Source: Oasisia sp. SBJ-2009 (lineage: Eukaryota > Annelida > Polychaeta > Sabellida > Siboglinidae). Taken from it: DNA of 64,000 bases. Positions 1-13,400 of the stretch are shown here, piece after piece (the first letter of the stretch is position 1; each line of letters opens with the position of its first letter). Where the stretch lies: NCBI GenBank assembly GCA_964017155.1, contig OZ024857.1:8677190-8741189 (forward strand), read 5' to 3'. The position numbers were made by a program, and so were the translations under genes. The notes beneath the pieces were generated by a model. It saw only the letters and a program-made list of their open reading frames with translations. It was not told the origin of the DNA and did no database searches.

Positions 1-2812
1 CAGAGGGAAGGAGGGACAGAGGTAGACAGTGGAAGACAAGAGGGAAGGAGGGACAGAGGTAGAGAGTGGAAGACAAGACAGGGGGAAGGAGGGACAGAGA
101 TAGACAGTGAAAGACAAGACAGGGGGAAGGAGGGACAGAGGTAGACAGTGGAAGACAAGAGGGAAGGAGGGACAGAGGTAGAGAGTGAAAGACAAGACAG
201 GGGGAAGGAGGGACAGAGATAGACAGTGAAAGACAAGACAGGGGGAAGGAGGGACAGAGATAGACAGTGAAAGACAAGACAGGGGGAAGGAGGGACAGAG
301 ATAGACAGTGGAAGACAAGAGGGAAGGAGGGACAGAGGTAGACAGTGAAAGACAAGACAGGGGGAAGGAGGGACAGAGATAGACAGTGAAAGACAAGACA
401 GGGGGAAGGAGGGACAGAGATAGACAGTGGAAGACAAGAGGGAAGGAGGGACAGAGATAGACAGTGGAAGACAAGACAGGGGGAAGGAGGGACAGAGATA
501 GACAGTGGAAGACAAGACAGGGGGAAGGAGGGACAGAGATAGACAGTGGAAGACAAGACAGGGGGAAGGAGGGACAGAGATAGACAGTGAAAGACAAGAC
601 AGGGGGAAGGAGGGACAGAGATAGACAGTGAAAGACAAGACAGGGGGAAGGAGGGACAGAGATAGACAGTGGAAGACAAGACAGGGGGAAGGAGGGACAG
701 AGATAGACAGTGGAAGACAAGACAGGGGGAAGGAGGGACAGAGATAGACAGTGAAAGACAAGACAGGGGGAAGGAGGGACAGAGATAGACAGTGAAAGAC
801 AAGACAGGGGGAAGGAGGGACAGAGATAGACAGTGGAAGACAAGACAGGGGGAAGGAGGGACAGAGATAGACAGTGGAAGACAAGACAGGGGGAAGGAGG
901 GACAGAGATAGACAGTGAAAGACAAGACAGGGGGAAGGAGGGACAGAGATAGACAGTGAAAGACAAGACAGGGGGAAGGAGGGACAGAGATAGACAGTGG
1001 AAGACAAGAGGGAAGGAGGGACAGAGATAGACAGTGAAAGACAAGACAGGGGGAAGGAGGGACAGAGATAGACAGTGAAAGACAAGAGGGAAGGAGGGAC
1101 AGAGATAGACAGTGAAAGACAAGACAGGGGGAAGGAGGGACAGAGATAGACAGTGGAAGACAAGAGGGAAGGAGGGACAGAGATAGACAGTGAAAGACAA
1201 GACAGGGGGAAGGAGGGACAGAGATAGACAGTGGAAGACAAGACAGGGGGAAGGAGGGACAGAGATAGACAGTGAAAGACAAGACAGGGGGAAGGAGGGA
1301 CAGAGATAGACAGTGGAAGACAAGAGGGAAGGAGGGACAGAGGTAGACAGTGGAAGACAAGACAGGGGGAAGGAGGGACAGAGATAGACAGTGGAAGACA
1401 AGACAGGGGGAAGGAGGGACAGAGATAGACAGTGAAAGACAAGACAGGGGGAAGGAGGGACAGAGATAGACAGTGGAAGACAAGAGGGAAGGAGGGACAG
1501 AGGTAGAGAGTGAAAGACAAGACAGGGGGAAGGAGGGACAGAGATAGACAGTGGAAGACAAGACAGGGGGAAGGAGGGACAGAGATAGACAGTGAAAGAC
1601 AAGACAGGGGGAAGGAGGGACAGAGATAGACAGTGGAAGACAAGAGGGAAGGAGGGACAGAGGTAGAGAGTGAAAGACAAGACAGGGGGAAGGAGGGACA
1701 GAGATAGACAGTGGAAGACAAGAGGGAAGGAGGGACAGAGATAGACAGTGAAAGACAAGACAGGGGGAAGGAGGGACAGAGATAGACAGTGAAAGACAAG
1801 ACAGGGGGAAGGAGGGACAGAGATAGACAGTGGAAGACAAGAGGGAAGGAGGGACAGAGATAGACAGTGAAAGACAAGACAGGGGGAAGGAGGGACAGAG
1901 ATAGACAGTGGAAGACAAGAGGGAAGGAGGGACAGAGGTAGAGAGTGAAAGACAAGACAGGGGGAAGGAGGGACAGAGATAGACAGTGGAAGACAAGAGG
2001 GAAGGAGGGACAGAGGTAGAGAGTGAAAGACAAGACAGGGGGAAGGAGGGACAGAGATAGACAGTGGAAGACAAGACAGGGGGAAGGAGGGACAGAGATA
2101 GACAGTGAAAGACAAGACAGGGGGAAGGAGGGACAGAGATAGACAGTGGAAGACAAGAGGGAAGGAGGGACAGAGGTAGAGAGTGAAAGACAAGACAGGG
2201 GGAAGGAGGGACAGAGATAGACAGTGGAAGACAAGACAGAGGGAAGGAGGGACAGAGATAGACAGTGAAAGACAAGACAGGGGGAAGGAGGGACAGAGAT
2301 AGACAGTGAAAGACAAGACAGGGGGAAGGAGGGACAGAGATAGACAGTGGAAGACAAGAGGGAAGGAGGGACAGAGATAGACAGTGAAAGACAAGACAGG
2401 GGGAAGGAGGGACAGAGATAGACAGTGGAAGACAAGAGGGAAGGAGGGACAGAGGTAGAGAGTGAAAGACAAGACAGGGGGAAGGAGGGACAGAGATAGA
2501 CAGTGAAAGACAAGACAGGGGGAAGGAGGGACAGAGATAGACAGTGGAAGACAAGAGGGAAGGAGGGACAGAGATAGACAGTGAAAGACAAGACAGGGGG
2601 AAGGAGGGACAGAGATAGACAGTGGAAGACAAGAGGGAAGGAGGGACAGAGGTAGAGAGTGAAAGACAAGACAGGGGGAAGGAGGGACAGAGATAGACAG
2701 TGGAAGACAAGAGGGAAGGAGGGAAGGAGGGACAGAGGTAGAGAGTGAAAGACAAGACAGGGGGAAGGAGGGACAGAGGTAGACAGTGGAAGACAAGAGG
2801 GAAGGAGGGACA
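1..2812. repeat. Large purine-rich minisatellite (41/37-bp units)
   Basis: About 70 tandem units with core ggagggacagagatagacag; long units (41 bp, with gacaggggga) alternate irregularly with short ones (37 bp). It starts before the window. The strand shown is almost all purine. It lies in KIF21 intron 4. Confidence 0.97.
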
Positions 2813-3587
2813 GTTATGTTGGAATTGGGAAGAAACAGCTTTTCCCAATTTATTTACCCTGTGTTGACTGTTGTTACTAATTCCATTCATGTTGTGTTTA
2901 TTTGCTCACCGATACAAGAGAGTAGAACATGTTGACTGAATGTGGCCAGGGACACCAGCAAACAATAACTGGCGACAGACATAGGAATGAACACTACATA
3001 TCTGGACGAAAACAGCTCCAACCCCCAGGGTAAATACCTCTGCTCAGGAGCCATTGTCTTACAAACACTTCTGGAGGAAGTCAAACAGTCGGTGAAGTTA
3101 TCTCTCAGGTCAATCTATCGTGGTCATGTTTAATTAAACAGTAAATAATGCAGGAGTTAATTGCTCCACTGTCAGTCACTGGCTGGACACAGGCGAACTG
3201 TCACAAACACAGGAAGCGTTCTCCAAGCATGGCCACTGGGCAACTGGTCTGCTGGGCAGGAATGCATGACCTAAGGTCCAGTCGGAAAGTCTCAGGGCGG
3301 TACATGTGTATTATGTGGCTGTGACAATTGCTATCAACTGAGTGTACTAACATGTGGTTTGGTCGCTGCTGGGACTTCTGTGTGGCTATATGTGTCTGAG
3401 ATTTGTATTTCTGTAGTTTCTGGTTGTGGAGGCATATGTGCTGGAATAACTGTGTGTATGGGGGGGTGTGTGCGTGCGTGCGTGCATGCGTGCGTGCATG
3501 CGTGCGTGCATGTGTGACCACTCTCACACTGTGAGTATGTATGCATGTGTGTGTTTCACTGTGTGTGCCCGTGCATGCATGCATGCA

Positions 3588-3631
<44 letters not shown>

Positions 3632-3996
3632 TGTGTGTGTGTGTGTTGACTTCCATGGTGCATACTCAATGTATATATGGCATACATGGACATATATTCT
3701 AGTGTTTGCGTATGCTCATACTACATGTATATGTATTAGAGTGGTTGTTCGTATTAACATATCATAATCTGACTTAACTATGCACTGTAGTGTATAAATA
3801 TATGAACATATTAAATATGACATGATAATCTGACACAAATATAATGTAACCACTGACAAAAAAATCCACACCCAAATAAACACAACACAATTAATTTTAC
3901 TGTTTTGACTCAAACTGTCTCAAAAGTAATTTACAGACAGTTATGCTAACTGATAATTAACATTACACAGCTGACAGAACAATATTATATACTAAC
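2813..3996. other. KIF21 intron 4, unique part with (GTGC/ATGC)n microsatellites
   Basis: No exon seen. Tetranucleotide and TG runs at 3466-3517 and 3571-3647. A small inverted repeat, aattgggaa/ttcccaatt, lies at about 2822-2850, right after the minisatellite. Confidence 0.6.
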
Positions 3997-4179
3997 CTCC
4001 ATGAACTGTGCGAGAACCTTAAATTCTGGTGGAGGTTCGCCTTTCTCGATGGCTGCTTTCCGACGAGCCTCAATTCCATTGAAAAGGTGCTCGACTGCCC
4101 GGGGAACAATCCCGATTTCGTCTTCCCTGAAGCCCAGGCCAAATCCCGTTCCCATTGTATATGTCTTCCCAGATCCAGT
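3997..4179 (-). CDS. KIF21: KIF21 exon 4 (P-loop exon)
   Basis: 183 nt (61 codons, phase 0 at both ends) between a TTGCAG acceptor and a GTTAGT donor. It opens with [10 protein letters not shown], the Walker A motif of kinesins, and ends in FKVLAQFME, the strand before the YNEE motif. Further exons lie left of position 1, because nothing in 1-3996 encodes the next motor segment. Confidence 0.95.
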
Positions 4180-7100
4180 CTGCAACCAACGCACAGTGGA
4201 TTGGGTGTAGTCCACAATATTACCTACCTCAGTGTGTAGGGCGACGTAAAACAGCCTTCTTTATTCCTCAGTTTTAGTATGTTGAAGGTAAACTGCCTGT
4301 CAGATTTTTTCCTTCTTAGGCTCATACTGATAACTGATGTGTGGGTGACGAACTCTTCTTCTGACTGTTCCTCATAAGATTGAATTGTCCAAAGATTCAG
4401 ACCGATCGGACATCATGGTCGATTAACGGAGACATTATGTGGATGGCTTTGTGGAGTAGCGGAATATTCTATGTCACAGCGTATATCGGGTGTTTCTAGA
4501 GCGACCTCAGAGATTTCCATGGAAATTTGCGATTTTTGATTTAATTGTTCGTTTTTCCACTATATAAAAGCTATTATCACGAATTATATTGATGGATTGG
4601 GGAACAACTACAGGGACTGAATATGTTCCCAAAAGTCAAGTTTATTGACACTACATACCCTTTAACAATACTGTTTGTGATTTTAATGTACCAATACAAT
4701 TATCTGATTATACATACAAATATCTGCCACTGCTGTATCATGGTAGCAGACAGAATTGCAACTTTCAAGAACTCCTCTTTGATATTTGCTTGTTCCAACA
4801 AAGAACAACTAGTTATGTTTACTTCCTACTGTTGCTACCTCTGGCTCAAGAGGACAATTCCTGTAATGGAACAGTGGGTTTAAATGTTGACCCGTGCACT
4901 CGTCATGTGACCTTGAGGTCACATGACCTGCAAGATAACTTAAAGGTTCAAACTTGACAGCCTAATGATTGCTATCGTAAAATTATATCATGCAGCTGTA
5001 TAATCTATAGCGTCAACTCTATCTAAGTTCACATCTTAGAAATTTAACCTTATCTTATTTAACACCTTATAAATGAAACCCCGTTTTATTTTACATACTG
5101 AAAACTAAACCTTATCTTATTTAGCATATTGGAAACTAAATCGTATCTTGTTGAACATCAGAGAAACATCTTAGAAATTAATTATTGATTGTGTTACCGT
5201 TACTGGTGTGAATGTTTAAAAATAAAACTGACACATCAGATAAGTGCAGGTTATGCTCAAATGTTTAACTATTGGAACCTTGATAAGGTGATAGCATCTG
5301 TTCAAAGCTTAACATTTAGGTAGGGCAATTTCATGAAATATTAACTGCCCAAATGTATGTGTTTAATAACATAACTACACCGCTTTAATATCATGACAAC
5401 CTGACCGAAATCTGTTTATTTAAAGTACAAATGATTTGTATGTGAGTCGATGACAGGCTGACAGCTGTACTTTGTTGTCTGCACCTCTAAGCACTCTGTA
5501 AAGCCAGATTCCATGCCACTATTTGGCAAAATGCTTCCTCTCCTGTCAGGTGAGACTCACAGCACAGCCAGGTAATTATGTAGTATTTTTTAACCAGTTG
5601 CGTCACATCCAAAAATGTAAATTAAAAACATGGACACGTCGTGCACCTTGCATGATTCACAGGCATGATGTGTGGACTGTTTTTTTACACACTCATTTAT
5701 GCCAGCACATGTCAGTGTAACGCATTCAGCGAGCGAGCGAGTGAGCCTAATGCATATCTTTAATAAATAATAACGATGTGGGGAAATTTCAGGCACACGT
5801 GTCATGGGGGAGACACTCGATGTTCAAAGAAATCAACTCGATCTAAGGTGCAGGGGGCCGACAGAAGTCAGGTCAGGACATCTGGGATGAGATTAGGGAG
5901 TGAGGGATTGCCAGGGAAGAAGGCTCATGCCCTGGGTTCAATACATGTAGGGTGTGGCACTGGCTGGTCTGATCAACATCCCATCTTCCCATCCCCCAGT
6001 CTGTCCCATCCCAGCCTATCCCATACCAGTCTCCCAACCTAGTCTCCCAGCCCAGTCTCTCACACCACAGAGTCTCTCAATCCAATCTCCCAGCCCAGTC
6101 TCTCACAACCCAGAGTCTCTCAACCCAGGCTCCCAACCCAGTCTCTCACAACCCAGAGTCTCTCAATCCAATCTCCCAGCCCAGTCTCCCAGCCCAGTCT
6201 CTCACAACCCAGAGTCTCTCAACCCAGTCTCCCAACCCAGTCTCTCACAACCCAGAGTCTCTCAACCCAGTCTCCCAACCCAGAGTCTCTCAATCCAATC
6301 TCCCAGCCCAGTCTCTCACAACCCAGAGTCTCTCAACCCAGTCTCCCAACCCAGAGTCTCTCAATCCAATCTCCCAGCCCAGTCTCTCACAACCCAGAGT
6401 CTCTCAACCCAGGCTCTCAACCCAGTCTCCCAACCCAATCTCTCATTTCCCTGTCTGAGCTGCCTCCCATCCCAGTCTCCCAATCCAAACCCCCAATCCC
6501 AGTCTCCCAATTCCAGACTTCCAGCCTCCCAATCCACCCCTCAATCCCAGTCACCCAATCCAAACCCCCAAACCCAGTCTTCCATGTGAATTAAATTAAC
6601 TCCACAATAAACTAACATAAATGTGATTAATGTGAATTAAATCATATCCACAAGCATAACAAACAGTGTCTACATCTGTTTGCCACGATAACATTTATTT
6701 GGCCTTCAAACCCACTGAATTTGTTAGTCTTGTTTTTGAGAGAGCAGGAAAGTAAACAAAAGCCAAACAGAAATGTGTGCAATCCTATCTCACACTCCTG
6801 TGTACATTCCTGTACTGAGAAGCAGTTGAATTAATATTGCTTCTAGGCATTAAATAAGTCAATAACTTATTATTATTTCAACAAAACTACACAAATGTAT
6901 GATTTTGTCACAATGAACATTAGGTGGGTTTTTCTGCATTTTGAATCAGTTTCAAATGGGATGTGACATAACACTAACAGAAGAGACAGCTTTAATAGAA
7001 AATAAACAGTTGACAGTTTAATTAATTGTTATTTTAACCATTAGCTGCTACTCAAAATCATCACATGAATCATCTATCAACTGGTTGTCTTCACATTACA

Positions 7101-7430
7101 GACTTGCATACAATCAGTATGTAAATGTCCTTTCATTCAAGCCACACACATAAACAAGTGCAACAGTTGCAAGTACATGTACTTACCTGGCCATAGGCAA
7201 ATATGGTCGCATTGTATCCTTCGAAGGTCCTGCAGACAAAACAATGAATGCACATTACTAGAGTAAATTGTTCGTTTAGCAAATACTCAAACATGAACCA
7301 CATATGTTAAGCTTACATTTTTGTTAGCATTAAATATGTAGGAACAAGTCATGTGAAATTTGCAGTACTTAATCATGTGACTATTCATAATATATATATA
7401 TATATATATAATACACGCAGTTATATCAGC

Positions 7431-7479
<49 letters not shown>

Positions 7480-10400
7480 ATTGATATACATGTCTGACAG
7501 TACATACTCTCTCCCTCTCCCTCTCCCTCTCCCTCTCCCTCTCCCTCTCCCTCTCCCTCTCAATATAGTCCAAAGGTAAGCTGATGACCCCAAACAGTAG
7601 TAACTATAATAGACACATTGCAAAGCAGTAGTACCTATAATAGACATTACCCTTTACAGAGGTACTCTGTAACTGCCTATTATGCACAGGTAACTAGTAA
7701 CAATAAGAGGCATTAACACCACAGTTAGCACCAGCATTTGGCCAAAATCAGACTAAGAGAGGCAACAGCAGACGTTACTTCTAACAAAAGACGCTGTGAT
7801 GTGAAGAGTCCCCGCAATAGATAGATGACAGTGTCAGAGCAGAGAGAACGACAACAGAGACCTAAGAACTGACTGTACTTAGTCTGAGAGAGACACTTCA
7901 ATGACTCCATCCACATGCAATGCTAGATCACACTGGGGTGTTGATTAAACACAGATTCTTTCTAATCTCTGTGGCACCATTCAGTGCACTCACACGCCTT
8001 CTCTTGGTAACTTTCAGAGTACTCATTATCCTTACCAACCTAACATTTATGTCATAACGACATATAATTATCATTCACTGATGCAGTAATTACATATACA
8101 CTGCATATAGATGTATTCACAGCTGATTTGATGCAGTATTTGATCTGGTTATTATCAGCACCACAGAGATAGGGAGTGAGGGCGTTTACACTGGCATGGC
8201 CTGCATTCAGTTCCCCATCTACTGTGCATACCTGTATTTATAAATAACATAAAACACATGTGAAAAGGCAGACTCTAATCGGGACATGAAGTTTAACAAC
8301 CAACTATTTATTGAGTTCATGCAGACGAACATTATGACAGCCAGCTCTAACAAGTTCGGAACCTCATTATGATAAGCCAATCAGACGCAGACACAAAGAG
8401 ACCAGTTTCAGTGTGCCTATAATCACGCTGAAAGGGCCTTTCATTGCCACTCCTGGTGTAGAAATCCTATCAGATTCTGACCTGTTTGCACAAATAACAG
8501 TACCAGTTATCACATGTCGCAGTGAGACCCTGGCCTGTGGCTCAAACTATAATTATAAGTGTGTAGTTGTCCACCGAAATACAAAGAACATAGGCGGGTT
8601 TATCTAGTTCCCTGACAGCCAAACTAGACCGAGAACCACACATGAATGACTTGATTTGTCAAAGGAAATGTCAGCAAAGCAATTCTCTATCTGTATCTCC
8701 CTTCCAGCAGTGGCTGCTACAAGGACATGGGGACCAGTTCGTAGATAATGAGCCGAGGATATTATGTCTCTGACACACTGGCAACTGTGTCCTTGTGGTG
8801 CATCCCGATGTTGACAGATTTTTGAATATAAGAAGTGAAATAAATTTTAAGGAGAAAAAAACAACTTATAAGCTCATCAACAACACCAACTTGAGACCTC
8901 CAAGTACACCCCCTTGGCATCTCCAAATGCATCCCCTTTCTAAAATCTCCAACTGCACCCCCCTTTCTAAGATCTCCAACTGCACCCCCTTTCTAAGATC
9001 CTCCAACTGCACCCCCTTCAAAGATCTCCAACTGCACCCCTTTCTAAGATCCTCCAACTGCACCCCCTTTTCAAGATCCTCCAACTGCACCCCCTTTCTA
9101 AGATCCTCCAACTGCACCCCCTTTCTAAGATCCTCCAACTGCACCCCTTCTAAGATCCTCCAACTGCACCCCCTTCTAAGATATCCAACTGTACCCTCTT
9201 TGTAAGATCTCCAACTGTACCCCCTTTCTAAGATCTCCAACTGTACCCTCTTTGTAAGATATCCAACTGTACCCTCTTTCTAAGATCTCCAACTGCACCC
9301 CCTTTCTAAGATCTCCAACTGCACCCCCTTTCTAAGATCTCCAACTACACCCCCCCTTCTAAGATCTCCAACTGCACCCCCTTTCTAAGATCTCCAACTA
9401 CACCCCCTTTCTAATATCCTCCAACTGTACCCCCCTTCTAAGATCTCCAACTGCATCCCCTTTCTAAGATCTCCAACTACACCCCCTTTCTAATATCCTC
9501 CAACTGCACCCCCCTTCTAAGATCTCCAACTGCACCCCCTTTCTAAGATCTCCAACTACACCCCCTTTCTAATATCCTCCAACTGCACCCCCCTTCTAAG
9601 ATCTCCAACTGCATCCCCTTTCTAAGATCTCCAACTACACCCCCTTTCTAATATCCTCCAACTGCACCCCACCCCCTTCTAAGATCTCCAACTGTACCCC
9701 TATAAGACCTCAAAAGGCACCCATTAAGACTTTCAACTGCATTCTCCTCCAGACTTGCAAATGCATCTGATCTAGACCTCCAACTGCACACCCATGTGAC
9801 ATCCAATGCCCCCCCCCCATCCCTCCCTCCCTAATACCTCCAAAATTCACTCTCCTCCAGACCTCCAAATGTACCTCAGTCTAGAAGCCTACCCTGTGAC
9901 AGGTTGAGCTGCCTGTGTTTTCCCTGCACTGTCCAGGTCAGAAAGCTCCTCACCAGCCTCACCTCAGTCACAGCAGGAGACTCATTACAGACAAGACACA
10001 AACAAGAAGCTAAGCTCCTGGCTAGAATCTGTCCACTTCAATGACCAGCGGCTAACACTGTGGCCATCCATGGCTGTGTCCTGGCCACAGCTGCAGGCAA
10101 AGCTCCACACCTGCTGGCCTCACTAGTGCAGACAACACTACTACTGGTAGTTACATGCACTTGACAGCTTGTAAACAGGTTCTCACAACAAACTCTGCCC
10201 AGTCAAGTGACTGTAGTACACGCCTGTGGTTCGTTCAAGTGTTAGACAAACACACATGTGGCAGTGATGAGATCTCTATTAAAAGGGCTTCAATAAACTC
10301 AACAGAAGTTAGGCTAGTGTAACAGGGGACTCGTATAACCAGTGCCATACAGTGACATGACAGTCTTAGTGACATCCTCCGTATGTCTTACCTGGAGCCT

Positions 10401-13400
10401 AGGAGGGTTGGAGGTACCAGTTGGTATTTTCCCACACCCTGTGTATCTTCGCCCTGCCTTATGCTGAGCCAATGGTGTCTTGTAGTGTTTGTGAATAGAG
10501 CTGTGTTTTATTGTTAAGATTTTAGCTTGCCTAAAAACCTTGCTTATTGTTGAGATTTTAGCTTGGTTGAAAATTCTGGTTATTGCTAAGATTTTAACTT
10601 GGTTGCAAATTTTGGTTAATTTGGGGGATTTTAGCTTGATTAAAAAACTTGGTTTTTGTTGAGATTTTAGCTTTGTCAAAAACCTTGGTTTTTGTTGAGG
10701 GTTTAGCTTGGTTACACGGTGCCTTGTAGAATGTGCCACTTCCTTCCTTGTCTGAGTGAGTCAGAAATATATCATATTTCGGTTGCTAATGAGTCTAATT
10801 GAGTCTGAAATATCATGTATTTCTCTGACTTATTTACGAGCTGGGAAGGTCTCCAGAAGGAGAGAACCCCAAGGGGAAGAAGGATAAAGGTCAGCTTATG
10901 TGGTCACTGGTGGGTTCACCTCTAGCTTTATTGGGAAACCCATCTACCTGGTGGTGTAAATTTATGGTGTAAATCAGTTTTAAACAGGAAGAAGCTAAGA
11001 AGCTAAAAATAGAAGAAACAAATAGTATTGACTCTTTCTTATTTGTATGTCCAATATGCACAAGAATGTGTCTCACTTGAGCTACATATATTAGTATACA
11101 CAGCAGATGTATTTACATAGGTAACTGGTAGAGTGCATGTTACTTTAAAATGTTGTATGTATCTCATTCTGCACAAGCTGTGTAGCCTATGTAGGAGGAA
11201 CAACATGGTTCAAGTGAAGACAAATTGGCAGCGCAAGAACGCAACTGACGACAGACTGCGCCAGGCAGCTGTTACTTTCCACTGTCTCTAACTTGTACCA
11301 ATCTTCTCAGGCTTGTCAAATCACTCACCAAGTGGCTGTATATTTCCCATGTAGCATATCACACCCTCATATCAGTGCGCACACAGCCACGTACTTCCAG
11401 GCACAGGAAATCACAACACCACACCTCTTTCCGCCAGGAAACTAACTGGGGTATATTTAGCTGTTAAGATATTAATAGAATAAAATATTATCACTTTATG
11501 TCTGGTTGTTGCTGGACTAAATTCTGTGTACTGATTGTCAGGTTTGTCACCAGACCATATCAAAGTAATAAATACAAATGGTGGATGTGGATGTGGACAA
11601 CAAACAGTGTGGAGATGTGACAGGCACCCCCCCCCCCCCCGAACTGACAATGTTATTGTTTCTAGACTGCTCCTGTTTAAAGTAGAAACAAGAAGTGTGG
11701 TCACTGGTCATCTGTTGTCCAGCAGGTGTCACATGATGAGCCATCCACAGTGCAGTGCCTGTCATCTGTTGTCACCTACAGCTGGCTGGCAGTTACACTT
11801 GTGTGGGGATAAGCAACTGCTTACCTCATCACAGACACAGCACCTGCCAGGAACACTTGCTAATTGCCTCACACCAATCAGTGGAGGTGATGATACTCTT
11901 GCATTCCTCACTGTCCCTTTAATTTGACTGTCTCCCCGTCTGTCCTTCTCTCTCTCTCTTTCTCTTTTCATTCTCTCTCTCCCTCTTTCCTTGACTCTAT
12001 CTCTCTCTTCACTCTTTCCCCCCTCTCCCTCTTCCCTCTCTCCCCTTCTCCCTATTTCCCTCACTCCCTCTTTCCCTCCTCACTCCCTCTTTCCCTCTCA
12101 CCCCCTGTCTCCCCTTCTCCCTATTTCCCTCTCTCTCTCTCTCTGCCTCTTCCCTCCTCACTCCCTCTTTCCCTCTCACTCCCTCTCTCCCCTTCTCCCT
12201 CTTTCCCTCTTCCATCTCTCCCCTTCTCCCTCTTACCGTCTTTCCCTCTCTCTCCCTTTTCCCTTTACCCTCTTCCCTCTCTCCCCCTCTCCCCCTCTCT
12301 CGCACCTCCCACTTCTGTTGAATCATGTATACAACATTTGGTCAACCCTATGCTTAGACACAGTTTAGGAATTATTTCACTTTTAATACATACATAAGCA
12401 GAACCGTGACAAACAACCAACGACAACTTCACCACAAACTCACCCCTCAATGAGTGCACTGGCACAACTCTCATAGATCTGTTGCTGGTTACAATCCATG
12501 TCGTACACATAGTCAAAGGTGAAGGCCTTGTCTTTGCCGAGGAACACCTGTGGCACTCCTGGTGTCACCGATGTGCAAACCTGACACATGTCAATGCGTT
12601 CTTTGGGTAGTTGCGGGCGAATTCTAAAAAAGAGAAGAAAATTACTGCGTGTGCCTGCATGCAGAAAACGTAAGTGGAATAATAGCACGAGTATTTATAA
12701 CACATGCGCTTGAAACTTGATACATCTGTGCGGGAATTTTCACACGTTACACATGAGAACGCGTGTATGGGAAAATGTTAACGCATATGAAATTATGGTA
12801 AGCTAAATTATTAAATAATTTTTTTATGCAACTTGTCACAAATTCAGACTAACATATTCAACTGAACTGATTACTATGATGCGTAATTTGACTGCACAGT
12901 GCACATGCATAGTAATCCCCAAACTTTGAAGTACTAAATGTATATCTTTTAAGAACTGCTACTTGTATATAAAATAAAATATATGTAATGTCATTAAAAA
13001 GCCTAAACAGATAATGGATCGATCTTACTAGAATTGTTCATCATAATTTATTCATAACATAAAATTTATTATATCAAAAAAATTCCAAGAAATTATTCCT
13101 ATGACATGATGTGCATCAATGTAAGTGTACATAGTACAGCAAATTGGTCCAATTGGGAAATGCCTGACAGACAAACTATGTCACACATGACATTAATAAT
13201 GATACAAAATGCTCAGTCGGTCTGAATCTGCACCAATCCCGCCTGATAAGATGGTATCATAGCTCCGTGTATACACAAGGTGAAAGGCTTTTATAGCTAT
13301 CTATACCAAGGCCCACATTCCAATACAACTTTTGCGTCATTAAGAAAATTATCGAGAGTATTCACAAGAAAATCCACACAAAATCATGAATACTGAACAC

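Larger units (their letters stand above)
7230..12443. other. KIF21 intron 2
   Basis: Non-coding, with dense simple sequence listed separately (7389-7560, 8930-9705, 10500-10715, 11926-12302) and homopolymer C runs near 9812 and 11627. No embedded gene recognised. Confidence 0.6.

Noticed and set aside
5954..6589. 211-codon Ser/Pro/Gln-rich ORF
   Set aside because: Read-through of the CCCAGTCTC minisatellite; no splice sites or domain.
3997..12623. KIF4 or another kinesin instead of KIF21
   Set aside because: [17 protein letters not shown] and the EIGI-PRAV block match KIF21 better than KIF4's VVVGTDKSFTYDFVFD-type sequence.
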